Positions 19,001 to 27,967 of a stretch of 59,484 bases of DNA are shown here, one piece after another (the first letter of the stretch is position 1; every line of letters begins with the position of its first letter). The position numbers and the translations under genes were made by a program. The DNA comes from Ignavibacteria bacterium (GTDB lineage Bacteria > Bacteroidota > Ignavibacteria > Tepidaquicellales > Tepidaquicellaceae), in contig JAIBBK010000046.1 in the NCBI GenBank assembly GCA_019694675.1, positions 1 through 59,484 on the forward strand. The letters run 5' to 3'. Below the pieces are notes generated by a model that saw only the letters and a list, made by a program, of their open reading frames with translations, was not told the DNA's origin and did no database searches.

Positions 19001-19552
19001 ATGATTAACTGGCAGCCGGACGATCTGGAAGATGATCTTGTGAAACTCCTGCCGCTGAAGAAGGGTGATCTCGATGCGCTTTACAGTGTGGCTTCCGATC
19101 CCTTGATCTGGGAACAGCATCCGGCAAATGACAGGCATGAATTTGAGGTCTTCCGGAAATTCTTTGATGATGCAATGAACACCGGCTCTGCTTTCAGCAT
19201 CATTGACAAGCGCACAAATGCAGTCATAGGATCCACAAGGTACTATGACTACGACACTGCCGGATCAAGCATTTGCATAGGATATACATTCCTCGCCAGA
19301 AGATACTGGGGAGGAGAGTACAACAGTTCGGTCAAAACACTCATGATAGATTACGCCTTCAGGCATGTTGACCGAATAAAATTCCACATCGGGTCAGAAA
19401 ATATCCGCTCACAGAAGGCAACGGCTAAATTCGGAGCTGTTAAGTCCGGAGAGTTTACAACCATGCGCAACGGAAAGCCTCAGCTAAATTTCGAATTCAC
19501 ACTTGGAAGCAACGAATGGCGTAAGTACAGGGAAGCAAAGAAACAGAAGTGA
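19001..19552 (+). CDS. GNAT-family N-acetyltransferase (RimJ/RimL-like)
   Basis: This 183-residue cytosolic enzyme has an N-terminal RimJ-like layout: VKLLPLKKGDLDALYSVASD, then IGSTRYYDYD and IGYTFLARRYWGGEYNSSVK, where the acetyl-CoA binding stretch sits. It continues with DRIKFHIGSENIRSQKATAKFGA, the helix-strand before the last strand. This pattern is typical of acetyl-CoA-dependent transferases acting on amino groups of proteins or small molecules; the specific target is unknown. The next gene follows after 65 bp. Confidence 0.85.
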   Translation: MINWQPDDLEDDLVKLLPLKKGDLDALYSVASDPLIWEQHPANDRHEFEVFRKFFDDAMNTGSAFSIIDKRTNAVIGSTRYYDYDTAGSSICIGYTFLARRYWGGEYNSSVKTLMIDYAFRHVDRIKFHIGSENIRSQKATAKFGAVKSGEFTTMRNGKPQLNFEFTLGSNEWRKYREAKKQK

Positions 19553-19617
19553 TCTCAACTTGGATCATGTGAAGAAGCAAACTCAGTTAATAATCATTTA
19601 AAACGAATAAATACCAA

Positions 19618-20283
19618 ATGGAACAAAACAATGCACCCGATGCGGAGAGGGGTCCGATAAAGATTCTTCTCTTTTCTGCATCAATGCGAAAGGACTCTCT
19701 CAACACAAAGCTTGCCGCTCTTGCAAAAGGAATACTTGAAAGAAACGGAGCGGAGGTTCACTTTGCAGACATTTCAGATTTCGACTGCCCTTCATACAAC
19801 GGCGATATGGAAACGCAGACGGGAATTCCGGAAGGCGCTCAGGCGCTGAACGATCTGCTCAGATCATCAGACGCTTTCATAATAGCATCGCCTGAATATA
19901 ACGGCTCGATGCCCGGAATGCTGAAGAATATTATTGACTGGGTTTCGAGATTCCGTCCGCAGCCGTTCAATGAAAAACAGGCTCTGCTCATGTCCGCATC
20001 ACCTTCAATGGCGGGTGGCAACAAATCGCTGTGGTCGCTTCGCATTCCCCTCGAGCATCTCGGCGCCAGGGTTTATCCGAACATGTTCTCCCTTGCAACG
20101 GCGCATAAAGCGTTTGCTCCTGACGGGAAACTTTCTGATGAGACTCTCGAAGGCAGATTTGAAAACAATCTGATTGCATTCCTGAATCTTGCAGAAGCAC
20201 AGAAGCATTATCCGTGCATCAAAAAGGCGTGGGTGGAATTCCTGGGAGAAAAGACCGATGCTATGACCGAACGCGTCGAGTGA
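19618..20283 (+). CDS. NADPH-dependent FMN reductase family protein
   Basis: This 221-residue flavodoxin-like protein has the FMN phosphate-binding loop SASMRKDSLNTKLA (residues ~20-33) and the family motif SPEYNGSMPGMLKNIIDW (~88-105), both characteristic of the ChrR/azoreductase/ArsH-type NAD(P)H:flavin or quinone reductases. It probably reduces quinones, azo compounds or metal oxyanions in the cytosol; the physiological acceptor is unknown. It may be co-transcribed with the acetyltransferase 65 bp upstream. Palindromic repeats begin 99 bp after its stop. Confidence 0.85.
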   Translation: MEQNNAPDAERGPIKILLFSASMRKDSLNTKLAALAKGILERNGAEVHFADISDFDCPSYNGDMETQTGIPEGAQALNDLLRSSDAFIIASPEYNGSMPGMLKNIIDWVSRFRPQPFNEKQALLMSASPSMAGGNKSLWSLRIPLEHLGARVYPNMFSLATAHKAFAPDGKLSDETLEGRFENNLIAFLNLAEAQKHYPCIKKAWVEFLGEKTDAMTERVE

Positions 20284-20382
20284 TGCGACATAAGCAATTG
20301 TTCACAAATCTTACATTCTCCTAAGGCATCATTCTTTTGATCATAAAGAGATTGCATTGTTAGTTCGCATCAAGAAGCCTTT

Positions 20383-20780
20383 GCCACGAATGAACGAATG
20401 AATAAGATCGGTTGTGCATTCCTATGAATTCAACACAACGTAAGAAGTTATTCGTGTATTCGTGGCTAAACGCTCTTCCCAGGATTAAGTATGGCGGCAT
20501 GAGCTGACCGTAACTGCCTTTCAGGAAGAGCTTGCATTGTCACATTTCATCCAAAAAGCTTTTGCCACGAATGCACGAATGAATGAGATCAGTTGTGTAT
20601 TTCTATGAATTCAATACAACGAATGATGTTATTCGTGTATTCGTGGCTAAACGCTCTTCCCAAGATTAAGTATGGCGGCATGAGCTGACCGTAACTGCCT
20701 TTCAGGAAGAGCTTACATTGTCACATTTCATCCAATAAGCATTTGCCACGAATGCACGAATGAATGAGATCAGTTGCATT
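20383..20780. repeat. Palindromic repeat family (loop type 1): two full copies and one half copy
   Basis: Full 84-bp copies lie at 20383-20466 and 20564-20647, and a left half starts at 20745; the period is exactly 181 bp. Each copy has a left arm GCCACGAATGMACGAATGAA and a right arm TTATTCGTGTATTCGTGGC that are reverse complements. The arms extend outward imperfectly (AAAGCTTTTGCC / GGCTAAACGCTCTT). The ~95 bp between copies is also conserved, so the larger unit is about 181 bp. This block fills the 557-bp gap between the FMN reductase and the convergent T9SS gene. Confidence 0.9.
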
Positions 20781-20839
20781 TGCGACCGAGCATAGAGTTT
20801 ACAACCTCAATACAGAAACGTCCTTACCATTAACTTCCT

Positions 20840-22174
20840 TTACTTCAGCAACGTCATCCGCCTTGTCTGTGTAAACTTCCCTGCTTTGATCGCATAGAAA
20901 TAAACCCCGCTCGACAGATTTTCTCCGTTGAGACTTACCAAATATCTCCCGGCCTTTTTGTGTTCATTTACTAGAGACAGTACTTCTCTTCCAAGAACAT
21001 CAAAGACTTTTATTTTCACAAAATTATCCTCCGGCAGGTCATAGAGGATGTTTGTGACGGGGTTGAACGGGTTAGGGTAATTCTGATGCAGCAAGAAAAG
21101 TTCAGGGATAAGAGCCGCCTCATTTCCAACTCCGGTAAGTATTCCTCCGGTGTATGTTGTGAGTACTAGGCCGCTGTCTCCTACTACTATGCCTGTGTCT
21201 TTGTTTATGAAGCTCACTCCGTTCAGTCTTTTTCTTGTACCCGAGTTAAGCACGGTCCAGTTGACACCGCCGTTAGTTGTTTTCACAATCAGTCCGGTAT
21301 CTCCTACTGCATAACCGAACTTGTTATCCGGAAAGCAGATCTTCCGCAAGCGTGAAAGATACGGAAGCTGAAGTGATTTTTGCCATGTTCCGCCTCCATC
21401 TGTTGACCTGATGACAGTAGCCGTGTCGCCGGCCATGTATCCTGCTAGGAATATAGTGTCCTTGAACGGATCGGTCATTGAGCTTGCATAGAAGAATCTG
21501 ATCTGGCCAAAAAATGAGTGGTTCCTGATCCAGTTATGACCTCCGTCGCTTGTTGAAATCAGATAAACAGAACTCAGGATAACTCCTTCATTTTCGTTTC
21601 TGAAATACAACTCCTGATAGATATCGCCGCCCGCCCTGTAAACAAGATTCCAGTTTCCGCCTGAGTTGGTTGTCTTGTAGATAACTCCGTCGTAACAGCA
21701 TGGGAATGGATCCGGGTAAAAGTCTAAGCCCGAAATATAGCCCGAAATACTATTTACAAATTGCTGGCCTTGAACTACTGTTCCCCCAATTGCAGGCAAT
21801 ATGTTGCTCATACTGTTCCAATTGTGACCTCCATTTGTTGTAAGGAAGAAAGGTGTCGCAAGCAGAATCCCCAATTGTGAAGTTGTGAACTTTCCCGGTC
21901 CCATGTGCTGAGCCCCTGGAGGGTCAATGATGTTCCAAGTTTCGCCTTTGTCTATTGTCTTAAATAAATTACCTTCCCGTTGAAAGATGAATCCCGTGTC
22001 GGATGAAGGAAATTCAACACCTATGCAATCAAATGAATTGAAGTACTGGTGATTCCATGCAGGCTGGGCTATGCCACTCTTATGAAACATCATGACTAAT
22101 GCCAGAAAGACTAAAAAACTTCTGATGAATCTTTCGATTCCTGATATTGAAAGTATTGCTTTTAGAGTTTTCAT
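20840..22174 (-). CDS. T9SS-sorted Ycf48-like/BNR beta-propeller protein
   Basis: I start at the ATG 22174 (MKTLKAILS), 5 bp downstream of the preceding minus-strand stop, because the upstream in-frame ATG would overlap that gene. A hydrophobic stretch and Ala-Gln (GIAQPAW) mark the signal peptide. The body holds repeated blades with the sialidase/Ycf48 signature: LFKTIDKGETWNII, FLTTNGGHNW, IYKTTNSGGNWNLV, VIRSTDGGGTWQKS, IVKTTNGGVNWTVL. The C-terminal ~85 residues (NYPNPFNPVTNILY to RRMTLLK) are a T9SS type A domain. Such proteins are usually large secreted or surface proteins of unknown ligand. Confidence 0.87.
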   Translation of the reverse strand: MKTLKAILSISGIERFIRSFLVFLALVMMFHKSGIAQPAWNHQYFNSFDCIGVEFPSSDTGFIFQREGNLFKTIDKGETWNIIDPPGAQHMGPGKFTTSQLGILLATPFFLTTNGGHNWNSMSNILPAIGGTVVQGQQFVNSISGYISGLDFYPDPFPCCYDGVIYKTTNSGGNWNLVYRAGGDIYQELYFRNENEGVILSSVYLISTSDGGHNWIRNHSFFGQIRFFYASSMTDPFKDTIFLAGYMAGDTATVIRSTDGGGTWQKSLQLPYLSRLRKICFPDNKFGYAVGDTGLIVKTTNGGVNWTVLNSGTRKRLNGVSFINKDTGIVVGDSGLVLTTYTGGILTGVGNEAALIPELFLLHQNYPNPFNPVTNILYDLPEDNFVKIKVFDVLGREVLSLVNEHKKAGRYLVSLNGENLSSGVYFYAIKAGKFTQTRRMTLLK

Positions 22175-22179
22175 GTCAT

Positions 22180-23151
22180 TTACTTTAGAAGTATGAATTG
22201 TCGAACTGAGACTAAATCTCCTGATTCGAAACTGCAAAAATAGACCCCGCTCGAAAGGTTGTAAGCCGAGGCGTTAAAAACCAGAGAGTATCTTCCGGCT
22301 GTTTTGTATTCGTCGGCAAGAACGCAAATTATTTTCCCTGTTATGTCGTATATTGCTACTTTGACAATTCCATTGCTCTTAAGAGAATATTCAAAGGTTG
22401 TTACCGGATTGAACGGGTTTGGATAATTCTGCCTGAGTTCATTCTTCCCTGACAAGCCTTCACCGATCATCGCATTGTCTTCCCCTTCGTTTCCGGCAAT
22501 GCAAGGATCAAAGTAACCGGAAACACTGTCCCTGTCAGACATGCAGGATTCTTTTTCTGATAAATCCACTGCTGTAACCTTGTAAGAGAAGGTACCGGGC
22601 TGAAGCGGACAACCGGTTGTATATTGTGTACCGGGGTCATACATCAGAATTGACTGATCAAGGTAAGTTGTGTCGCTTGTTGAAGCCAGCCATGAGTATG
22701 TGCCGTCTTCTCCTGGTGTGTTTGTTGCTGCCTTATATATACCGTATGTGCTCATGTCGGGTTCCTTGTTTCTGAGCCATGTCAATCGTACATAGAATGA
22801 ATTCTGTGGATTTGAATTATACTGTTTCGAAGCCTTCAGGAACTGTGGCTTGGAAGGGGCGGCAAGAGGTAAGTCTGAAAAGTAAACGTTCACGTCAACA
22901 CTGCCGTCGCTGTTTCGCCGAACAAGTTCTATTGTAAGACTGTCAGACGAACCTGCAACTGCAATTCCCGGATTGCTCCAGGGAGAAAACACCATATTGT
23001 ATCCCGCATCAAAACAGGTGTTGCTGTCTCCCTTAGCTCCAATATATGTAGGTTTGTCAATCAGCTTCGGAGGATCCAGGTAATTGTTGTAAAGCGAATT
23101 GCAGTTTGCATCCGAACCAGGAAGCCTAAATAGCTTACATTCAAAATTAGT
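22180..23151 (-). pseudogene. 5'-truncated T9SS-sorted protein remnant
   Basis: The frame reads protein-like from a stop at 23152-23154 downward (GSDANCNSLYNNYLD, DKPTYIGAKGDSNTC) to a T9SS sorting domain (NYPNPFNPVTTFEY to RQFILLK). It has no ATG, GTG or TTG start near its upstream end and no signal peptide. The first ATG (22995) lies inside conserved-looking sequence. In between is a fibronectin-like part (FYVRLTWLRNKEPDMSTYGIYKA, TFSYKVTAVDLSEKES). A secreted protein without a signal peptide cannot use T9SS, so I infer loss of the 5' end by deletion or rearrangement next to the repeats at 23.2-23.7 kb. An upstream frameshift is also possible. Confidence 0.65.
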
Positions 23152-23256
23152 TCACTTGTTTTGCCAGGTCAAGTAAATTTCAATGCTACGTTGACTTCAG
23201 GTTTCATTCCTTGTTACGAAACTCCTGAGGCTGTGTGAAAACGAACAAAGTCTGTC

Positions 23257-23281
23257 ATTCCCGCGTGTTCCAAGCGGGAAT
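23257..23281. repeat. Short ATTCCCGC palindrome
   Basis: ATTCCCGC (23257-23264) and GCGGGAAT (23274-23281) form a perfect 8-bp inverted repeat with a 9-nt loop. It sits in a context (TCATTCCCGC...GCGGGAATCCA) like a widespread class of short repeated extragenic palindromes in bacteria. It is the only copy I found in the window and lies between the truncated T9SS gene and the larger repeats. Confidence 0.6.
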
Positions 23282-23417
23282 CCATTCAAATTTACGACTT
23301 TTGAGGCACTCGATATTCATAAATCTTGAGTTTCCACACACCTCTCCTGATTCGTAACGGCAGTTCTTTCGCATCCAATCGGGTAATTGGGAGCGAAGAG
23401 CAAAAGAAAGAGCTTCT

Positions 23418-23678
23418 GCCACGAATGCACGAATGAATAAGATCCGTTGTGCATTCTGATGAGGTCAATACAATGAAAGATGTTATTCGTGTATTCGTGG
23501 CTGAATGCTCTTCCGAAAAGAAGATGCTCATTGAAATATTCATTGCCGGCTTGCAAAGAAAGCAGGAGTCGTTCATCCGAGACAAAAAGCTTTTGCCACG
23601 ATTGCACGAATGAATAAGATCCGTTGTGCATTCTGATGAGGTCAATACAATGAAAGATGTTATTCGTGTATTCGCGGC
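23418..23678. repeat. Palindromic repeat pair (loop type 1), left of the ATPase gene
   Basis: Two 84-bp copies lie at 23418-23501 and 23595-23678, 177 bp apart, with the arms described at 20383. The second copy has small arm changes (CCACGATTGCACG; TTCGCGGC). The loop reads GATCCGTTGTGCATTCTGAT then GAGGTCAATACAATG in both, and TTGTGCATT/AATACAA can extend the stem. The spacer between the copies is homologous to the spacer of the pair at 25098-25361. Confidence 0.9.
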
Positions 23679-23738
23679 TGAATGCTCTTCCCGAAGAACG
23701 CAAATCTGATAATGAGCCCTGATAAGATTCGTTGATTT

Positions 23739-23778
23739 TGCTCAATACATTGAGTAATTTTACTCATTAATATGAGCA
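23739..23778 (+). promoter_or_regulatory. Twin inverted-repeat operator candidate upstream of ATPase
   Basis: Two 14-bp dyads, CTCAATACATTGAG (23741-23754) and CTCATTAATATGAG (23763-23776), have centres 22 bp apart, about two helical turns. Their flanks are also mirror images (TGCTCA...TGAGTAA and TTACTCA...TGAGCA). They end 22 bp before the ATG at 23801. The spacing and similarity suggest a binding site for two dimers of one regulator; the protein is unknown. Confidence 0.55.
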
Positions 23779-23800
23779 AAAAATAAAGGCAGATGTAACG

Positions 23801-24988
23801 ATGTTTACCAGAAGTCAGTTAAACTTACTGCTTGACAGATCATCCGCGAAGAGGAAGTTCATCCAGATAATAACGGGTACAAGGCAGATCGGAAAAACCA
23901 CACTTGTCGAACAGTTACTGCAGAAGGTCAAGATCCCCGGACACTATGCTTCTGCCGATATGACCGCTTCTTCACCTGTATGGATAAATCAGCAGTGGGA
24001 AATTGCCAGAATAAAGCAGCCACATTCCGGCGGGGGGCCGTTTCTTCTTGTATTTGACGAGATTCAGAAAATACAGGACTGGAGCGAAGCCGTCAAGAAA
24101 GAGTGGGACAGGGATACACGCGAGAAAAGAGATATCAGACTGATCCTTCTCGGTTCTTCAACCCTTCTGCTTGAGAAGGGCCTCAGAGAATCTCTTGCCG
24201 GAAGGTTTGAATTGATAAAGCTTCCGCACTGGAGTTTTGCGGAAATGCGGGAGGCATTCGGATTCAGCGAAGAAGAGTATGTATGGTACGGCGGTTACCC
24301 CGGAGCAGCAGAGTTGATAAGCGATGAGAAACGCTGGAAGGATTACATACGGCATTCGATCATTGAAGCAACGATCTTCAGGGACATTCTTCAGTTAACC
24401 AATGTGCAGAAGCCGGCAGTTTTGAGACAGCTGTTTGAACTGGGGTGTTCTTACTCCGGACAGATCCTCTCTTACACCAAAATGCTCGGCCGTATAATGG
24501 ACAAGGGAAATACGACGACACTTGCGCATTATCAGAATCTGCTGGATCAGGTGTGGTTCCTCTCGGGCATACAGAAGTACTCAAGATCTGAAGTAACAGC
24601 ACGGGGCTCGATACCAAAGTGGAACGTTTACAACACTTCCTTCCTGAGTGTTAGTTCGGAATATAGTTTCAGCGATGCAGTGAAATCTCCGGAGACCTGG
24701 GGAAGGCATGTTGAGAGCGCCGTTGGTGCATACCTGCTGAATGAAGCGAGGATTCACAACTGGAAGGTCTTATACTGGAGGGATGGAAACTATGAGGTTG
24801 ATTATATCATAAAGAGTGGAAGCAAGATCATCGCACTGGAAGTCAAATCAGGCAGGATCAGATTTCATGCCGGTATGGAGGAGTTCAACAGGCGATTCAG
24901 ACCCTACAGGTCATTGCTTATCAGCAGTGATTCTCTTTCGTGGAAGGAATTTCTGGAGCTGAACCTTGAGGAATTGTTCCGTAAGTGA
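23801..24988 (+). CDS. AAA_14/DUF4143-family ATPase
   Basis: This 395-residue protein has the Walker A GTRQIGKTTLVEQLL (~27-40) and Walker B PFLLVFDEIQKI (~78-90). It has a sensor-like LILLGSS and the family's WYGGYPGAAE motif (~165). The C-terminal DUF4143 part includes TWGRHVESAVGAYLLNEA and WRDGNYEVDYIIKSG...IALEVKSG, which resembles a degenerate PD-(D/E)XK fold. These ATPases are common in multiple copies in bacteria and archaea and their function is unsettled. The gene stands alone with tandem palindromic operator candidates directly upstream. It is flanked on both sides by homologous pairs of palindromic repeats, as if it were a cassette. Confidence 0.88.
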   Translation: MFTRSQLNLLLDRSSAKRKFIQIITGTRQIGKTTLVEQLLQKVKIPGHYASADMTASSPVWINQQWEIARIKQPHSGGGPFLLVFDEIQKIQDWSEAVKKEWDRDTREKRDIRLILLGSSTLLLEKGLRESLAGRFELIKLPHWSFAEMREAFGFSEEEYVWYGGYPGAAELISDEKRWKDYIRHSIIEATIFRDILQLTNVQKPAVLRQLFELGCSYSGQILSYTKMLGRIMDKGNTTTLAHYQNLLDQVWFLSGIQKYSRSEVTARGSIPKWNVYNTSFLSVSSEYSFSDAVKSPETWGRHVESAVGAYLLNEARIHNWKVLYWRDGNYEVDYIIKSGSKIIALEVKSGRIRFHAGMEEFNRRFRPYRSLLISSDSLSWKEFLELNLEELFRK

Positions 24989-25097
24989 TCCAGTGTTTTG
25001 AAATGTGACACTTTTGGTCTGAGAGTAATCGATAATATGCCAGCGAACATTTGGAGAAATTTCTCTTGTCGATTTATCTGTTGTTCCAAAAGCATTT

Positions 25098-25361
25098 GCC
25101 ACGAATGCACGAATGAATGAGATCAATTGTGCATTCTGATGAGGTCAATACAGCGAATGATATTATTCGTGTATTCGTGGCTAAACGCTCTTCCGAAAGA
25201 GAATGAGGCTCATTGTGATTGTCTTTGCCGGCTTACAATGAATGCAGGAGTCGTTCATCTGCAACCGAAAAGCTTTTGCCACGAATGCACGATTGAATAA
25301 AATCAATTGTGCATCTTGATGAGGTCAATACAGCCAATGATGTTATTCGTGTATTCGTGGC
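25098..25361. repeat. Palindromic repeat pair (loop type 1), right of the ATPase gene
   Basis: Two 84-bp copies lie at 25098-25181 and 25278-25361 (period 180). The intervening spacer (GCTCTTCCGAAA..., GCAGGAGTCGTTCATC) matches the spacer of the pair at 23418-23678. The two blocks therefore form ~260-bp direct repeats around the ATPase gene. Confidence 0.9.
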
Positions 25362-25543
25362 TAAACGCTCTTCCCAAGATTGAATGAGTCTGATTGCCCG
25401 CGCTGTTGAACCGTAAGATTGCTGTTGGTATTTTTGCGGCATGATCTTCAATCGCTTTGATGCGTCATGCAGGTTGTGTTTCATTACTGCATGCCTCCGC
25501 CGCAGGCGATCGTGTTCTAATAAAATGTATCTGAATTCTAAGC

Positions 25544-25879
25544 ATGACCGGCCGGCAAAAACTGATCGCGATCAAATTCGTCCATACCGCAGTGTGGTTG
25601 TTCTTCAACTTCGTGATATTCTATATGCTCTACGCGGTGATTGTGAATAAGATCGGTGTACTGTACTGGATATGCCTTGGACTTATACTCCTTGAAGGAT
25701 TCACACTGCTTGCGTTTAAGATGTTCTGCCCGCTCACTGTAATGGCAAGAAAGTATTCGGATTCCGGCAGGCACAACTTCGACATATACCTGCCCGAATG
25801 GCTCGCAAAATACACCAAACTGATCTACACTTCGCTTGTTGTTGTCAGCATTGTGATAATGTTGTTTCGCCTGCTGTGA
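25544..25879 (+). CDS. Small membrane protein, conserved hypothetical
   Basis: This 111-residue protein has about three transmembrane helices (residues ~10-35, ~38-58 and ~92-111). Between helices 2 and 3 it has a conserved-looking cytoplasmic or periplasmic loop, FCPLTVMARKYSD then NFDIYLPEWLAKY. I do not recognise a named family. The consistent hydrophobicity pattern and native codon use support it as a real gene. It may precede the TfoX-like gene in one transcript (70-bp gap). Confidence 0.65.
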   Translation: MTGRQKLIAIKFVHTAVWLFFNFVIFYMLYAVIVNKIGVLYWICLGLILLEGFTLLAFKMFCPLTVMARKYSDSGRHNFDIYLPEWLAKYTKLIYTSLVVVSIVIMLFRLL

Positions 25880-25949
25880 AATTCAAAGGCTCAATGCATG
25901 AATCACCTGCCGGCGCTGTAAGAAATTTCAAACAACCAAAGATTTGATT

Positions 25950-26294
25950 ATGGCATTTGATGAAGCGCTTGCGGTCCGCATAAGGACTGCACTCGGAAAG
26001 AGGAACGTGGAGTTTGAAGAAAAGAAGATGATGGGCGGACTTTGCTTTCTTGTTGACGGGAAGATGTGCATGGGCGTGGTGAAAGATAAGCTGATGGCAC
26101 GCATCGGCCCTGATGCTTATGATGAGGCGCTGAAAGCAAAGGGCTGTAAGGAAATGGATTTCACCGGCAGGCCAATGAAGGGATTTGTATTTGTAGAAGC
26201 GCCGGGCATCTCCGGGCAAGATCAGCTTGATCACTGGATCGGACTTTGTCTGAGTTACAATCCGCAGGCGAGATCGGCCGCGAAGAAGAATTGA
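25950..26294 (+). CDS. TfoX/Sxy N-terminal domain protein
   Basis: I start at ATG 25950 (MAFDEALAVRIR) rather than the in-frame TTG six bases upstream, giving 114 residues. It matches the TfoX N-terminal domain: EEKKMMGGLCFLVDGKMCMGVVKDKLMARIG (30-60), then MDFTGRPMKGFVFVEA. Stand-alone TfoX-N proteins are small cytosolic proteins. In Proteobacteria the full-length protein regulates competence, but no such role can be assumed here. The C-terminal TfoX domain is absent. Confidence 0.85.
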   Translation: MAFDEALAVRIRTALGKRNVEFEEKKMMGGLCFLVDGKMCMGVVKDKLMARIGPDAYDEALKAKGCKEMDFTGRPMKGFVFVEAPGISGQDQLDHWIGLCLSYNPQARSAAKKN

Positions 26295-26816
26295 TGATCT
26301 CAGGACTCTCGATTTTCACTTCCCATGAAAAATTTATGGTGGCTTTACGTAAATTTTATTGATCATGATTACTTTTACAGGAAAATGAATGACTCATTGC
26401 GGCAATAGTCATTGCAGATCCTGGTTAAAAGGAGAATGAGTCGACATCATAAATTACGGCCATGAAAATTCTTACAGTAGCTTTGATCCAGATCTTTTCT
26501 GTGCTTAGCAGGCACGTTATCGGAACAGGAAGGAGATTATTACCGTCAATTTCAGCCGGGAGATCTCTTCCTCTCACAGTTTCAAACACATCATTGTCAT
26601 TATACTGCATGTCAAACCTCATTGCGATCCTGTTCTTGTTTACGACTCTGCCGAGTATTTCAAACTGATCATACTGTGTGTACTTCGGAAGATTCCGGCG
26701 GGAAGAAAATTGCGCTTATGTGAATCTGCCGGAATTATTATCTTCGAACATATCCGAATGCAGTTAACCGGTTGGCTGAATCGGAATTACTTTCCGGAAA
26801 TAAATAAATAAAGAAA
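26295..26816. other. 522-bp gap; possible minus-strand gene fragment
   Basis: No start-to-stop gene is convincing. On the minus strand 26425-26715 is stop-free and reads protein-like with native codon use (KYTQYDQFEILGRVVNKNR, ETVRGRDLPAEIDG), but it lacks an early start and I recognise no family. It may be the 3' remainder of a lost gene. The last ~60 bp before 26817 are AT-rich and probably hold the promoter of the amidase gene. Confidence 0.35.
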
Positions 26817-27872
26817 ATGACTTTAAAGAAACCGATTCTCAGATCGCTCGTTGTCTTACTTCTTCTTAATTTTGCATCCGGTTCAGGTAATGCATGCACA
26901 AGAGTAGTTTACCAGGGTCCTAACGGAACCATCATGACCGCAAGGTCAATGGACTGGGAATCCGAAATTCCCGCAAACCTGTGGGTGTTCCCGAGAGGAA
27001 TGGAGCGGAACGGCGAAGTGGGAACTAGCTCCGTGAAGTGGAGATCGAAGTACGGAAGCGTTGTAACGAGCTCATGGGACATTGCTTCATCGGACGGGAT
27101 GAATGAGAAGGGGCTTGCGGGCAATCTGCTCTGGCTTGTCGAAACAAGCTATCCGCCGTTTGTGAAGGACGGAAATAAGAAGGGAATATCCGTTGCGACA
27201 TGGCTTCAGTATGCGCTTGACAATTTCGCCACGGTAAGCGAGGCGGTGAATGAATTCGCAAAGGAAGAGTTTGTCGTCGTTTCATCGGAGATCCCCGGAA
27301 CCGACATCTACACAACAATCCATCTTTCGCTTTCTGATGCAACCGGCGACAATGCGATATTCGAGTACATTGACGGAAAGCTTGTGATACATCACGGAAG
27401 GGAATACAATGTAATGACCAATTCGCCGACCTTTGACAAACAGCTTGCCATAAGCAGTTACTGGAGCAATATTCCCGGAACCGTAATGCTTCCCGGCACA
27501 AACAGGGCGGCTGACAGGTTCGTCAGAGCATCATATTATATCAGGGCCATACCGCAAACAGACGACATAAGGATTGCAACTCCGTCAGTTCTGAGCGTGA
27601 TAAGAAACTGTTCCGTGCCGTTCGGAATATCCACCGAGAACGAACCAAACATTTCATCTACAAGATGGAGAACCATTTCAGACCAGAAGAATCTCATCTA
27701 CTATTTTGACAACGTAATGAACCCCAATGTGCTTTGGGTGAATTTCAGCAAGCTCAATTTTGCAGAGGGCGCGCCCGTAAAGAAACTTAAGATGTCGGAG
27801 AATGAAGTCTATGCCGGCGAAACATCCGCAAGCTTTGTTGATGCAGCACCTTTTGTATTTGAGGGATTGTAA
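26817..27872 (+). CDS. Linear amide C-N hydrolase (choloylglycine hydrolase/penicillin V acylase family)
   Basis: This is a 351-residue Ntn hydrolase. The signal sequence (1-26, ending GSGNA) places Cys27 at the mature N-terminus, as needed for autocatalytic activation. CTRVVYQGPNGTIMTARSMDWE matches the family start C-T-x-x-x-(8-10)-G-R-(T/N)-M-D-W. Downstream are DGMNEKGLAGNLLWL and a Asn/Arg-containing C-terminal part (MNPNVLWVNFSKLNF). Family members hydrolyse bile-salt amides, penicillin V or acyl-homoserine lactones. With a signal peptide this one is likely periplasmic, and acyl-homoserine lactone or N-acyl amide turnover is a reasonable but untested guess. Confidence 0.87.
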   Translation: MTLKKPILRSLVVLLLLNFASGSGNACTRVVYQGPNGTIMTARSMDWESEIPANLWVFPRGMERNGEVGTSSVKWRSKYGSVVTSSWDIASSDGMNEKGLAGNLLWLVETSYPPFVKDGNKKGISVATWLQYALDNFATVSEAVNEFAKEEFVVVSSEIPGTDIYTTIHLSLSDATGDNAIFEYIDGKLVIHHGREYNVMTNSPTFDKQLAISSYWSNIPGTVMLPGTNRAADRFVRASYYIRAIPQTDDIRIATPSVLSVIRNCSVPFGISTENEPNISSTRWRTISDQKNLIYYFDNVMNPNVLWVNFSKLNFAEGAPVKKLKMSENEVYAGETSASFVDAAPFVFEGL

Positions 27873-27967
27873 ACTGTACTGCGACTGCCGTTCTTGATGA
27901 TTAGTTTTGCAGGTACAAATTTTGCAAACTGCCGGGGCTGAACCTGCTCCGGAATAAATTACTGATC

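Noticed and set aside
26425..26715. Stop-free minus-strand stretch reading like a protein
   Set aside because: No start codon near the beginning and no recognised family. Kept only as a possible fragment in the gap entry.
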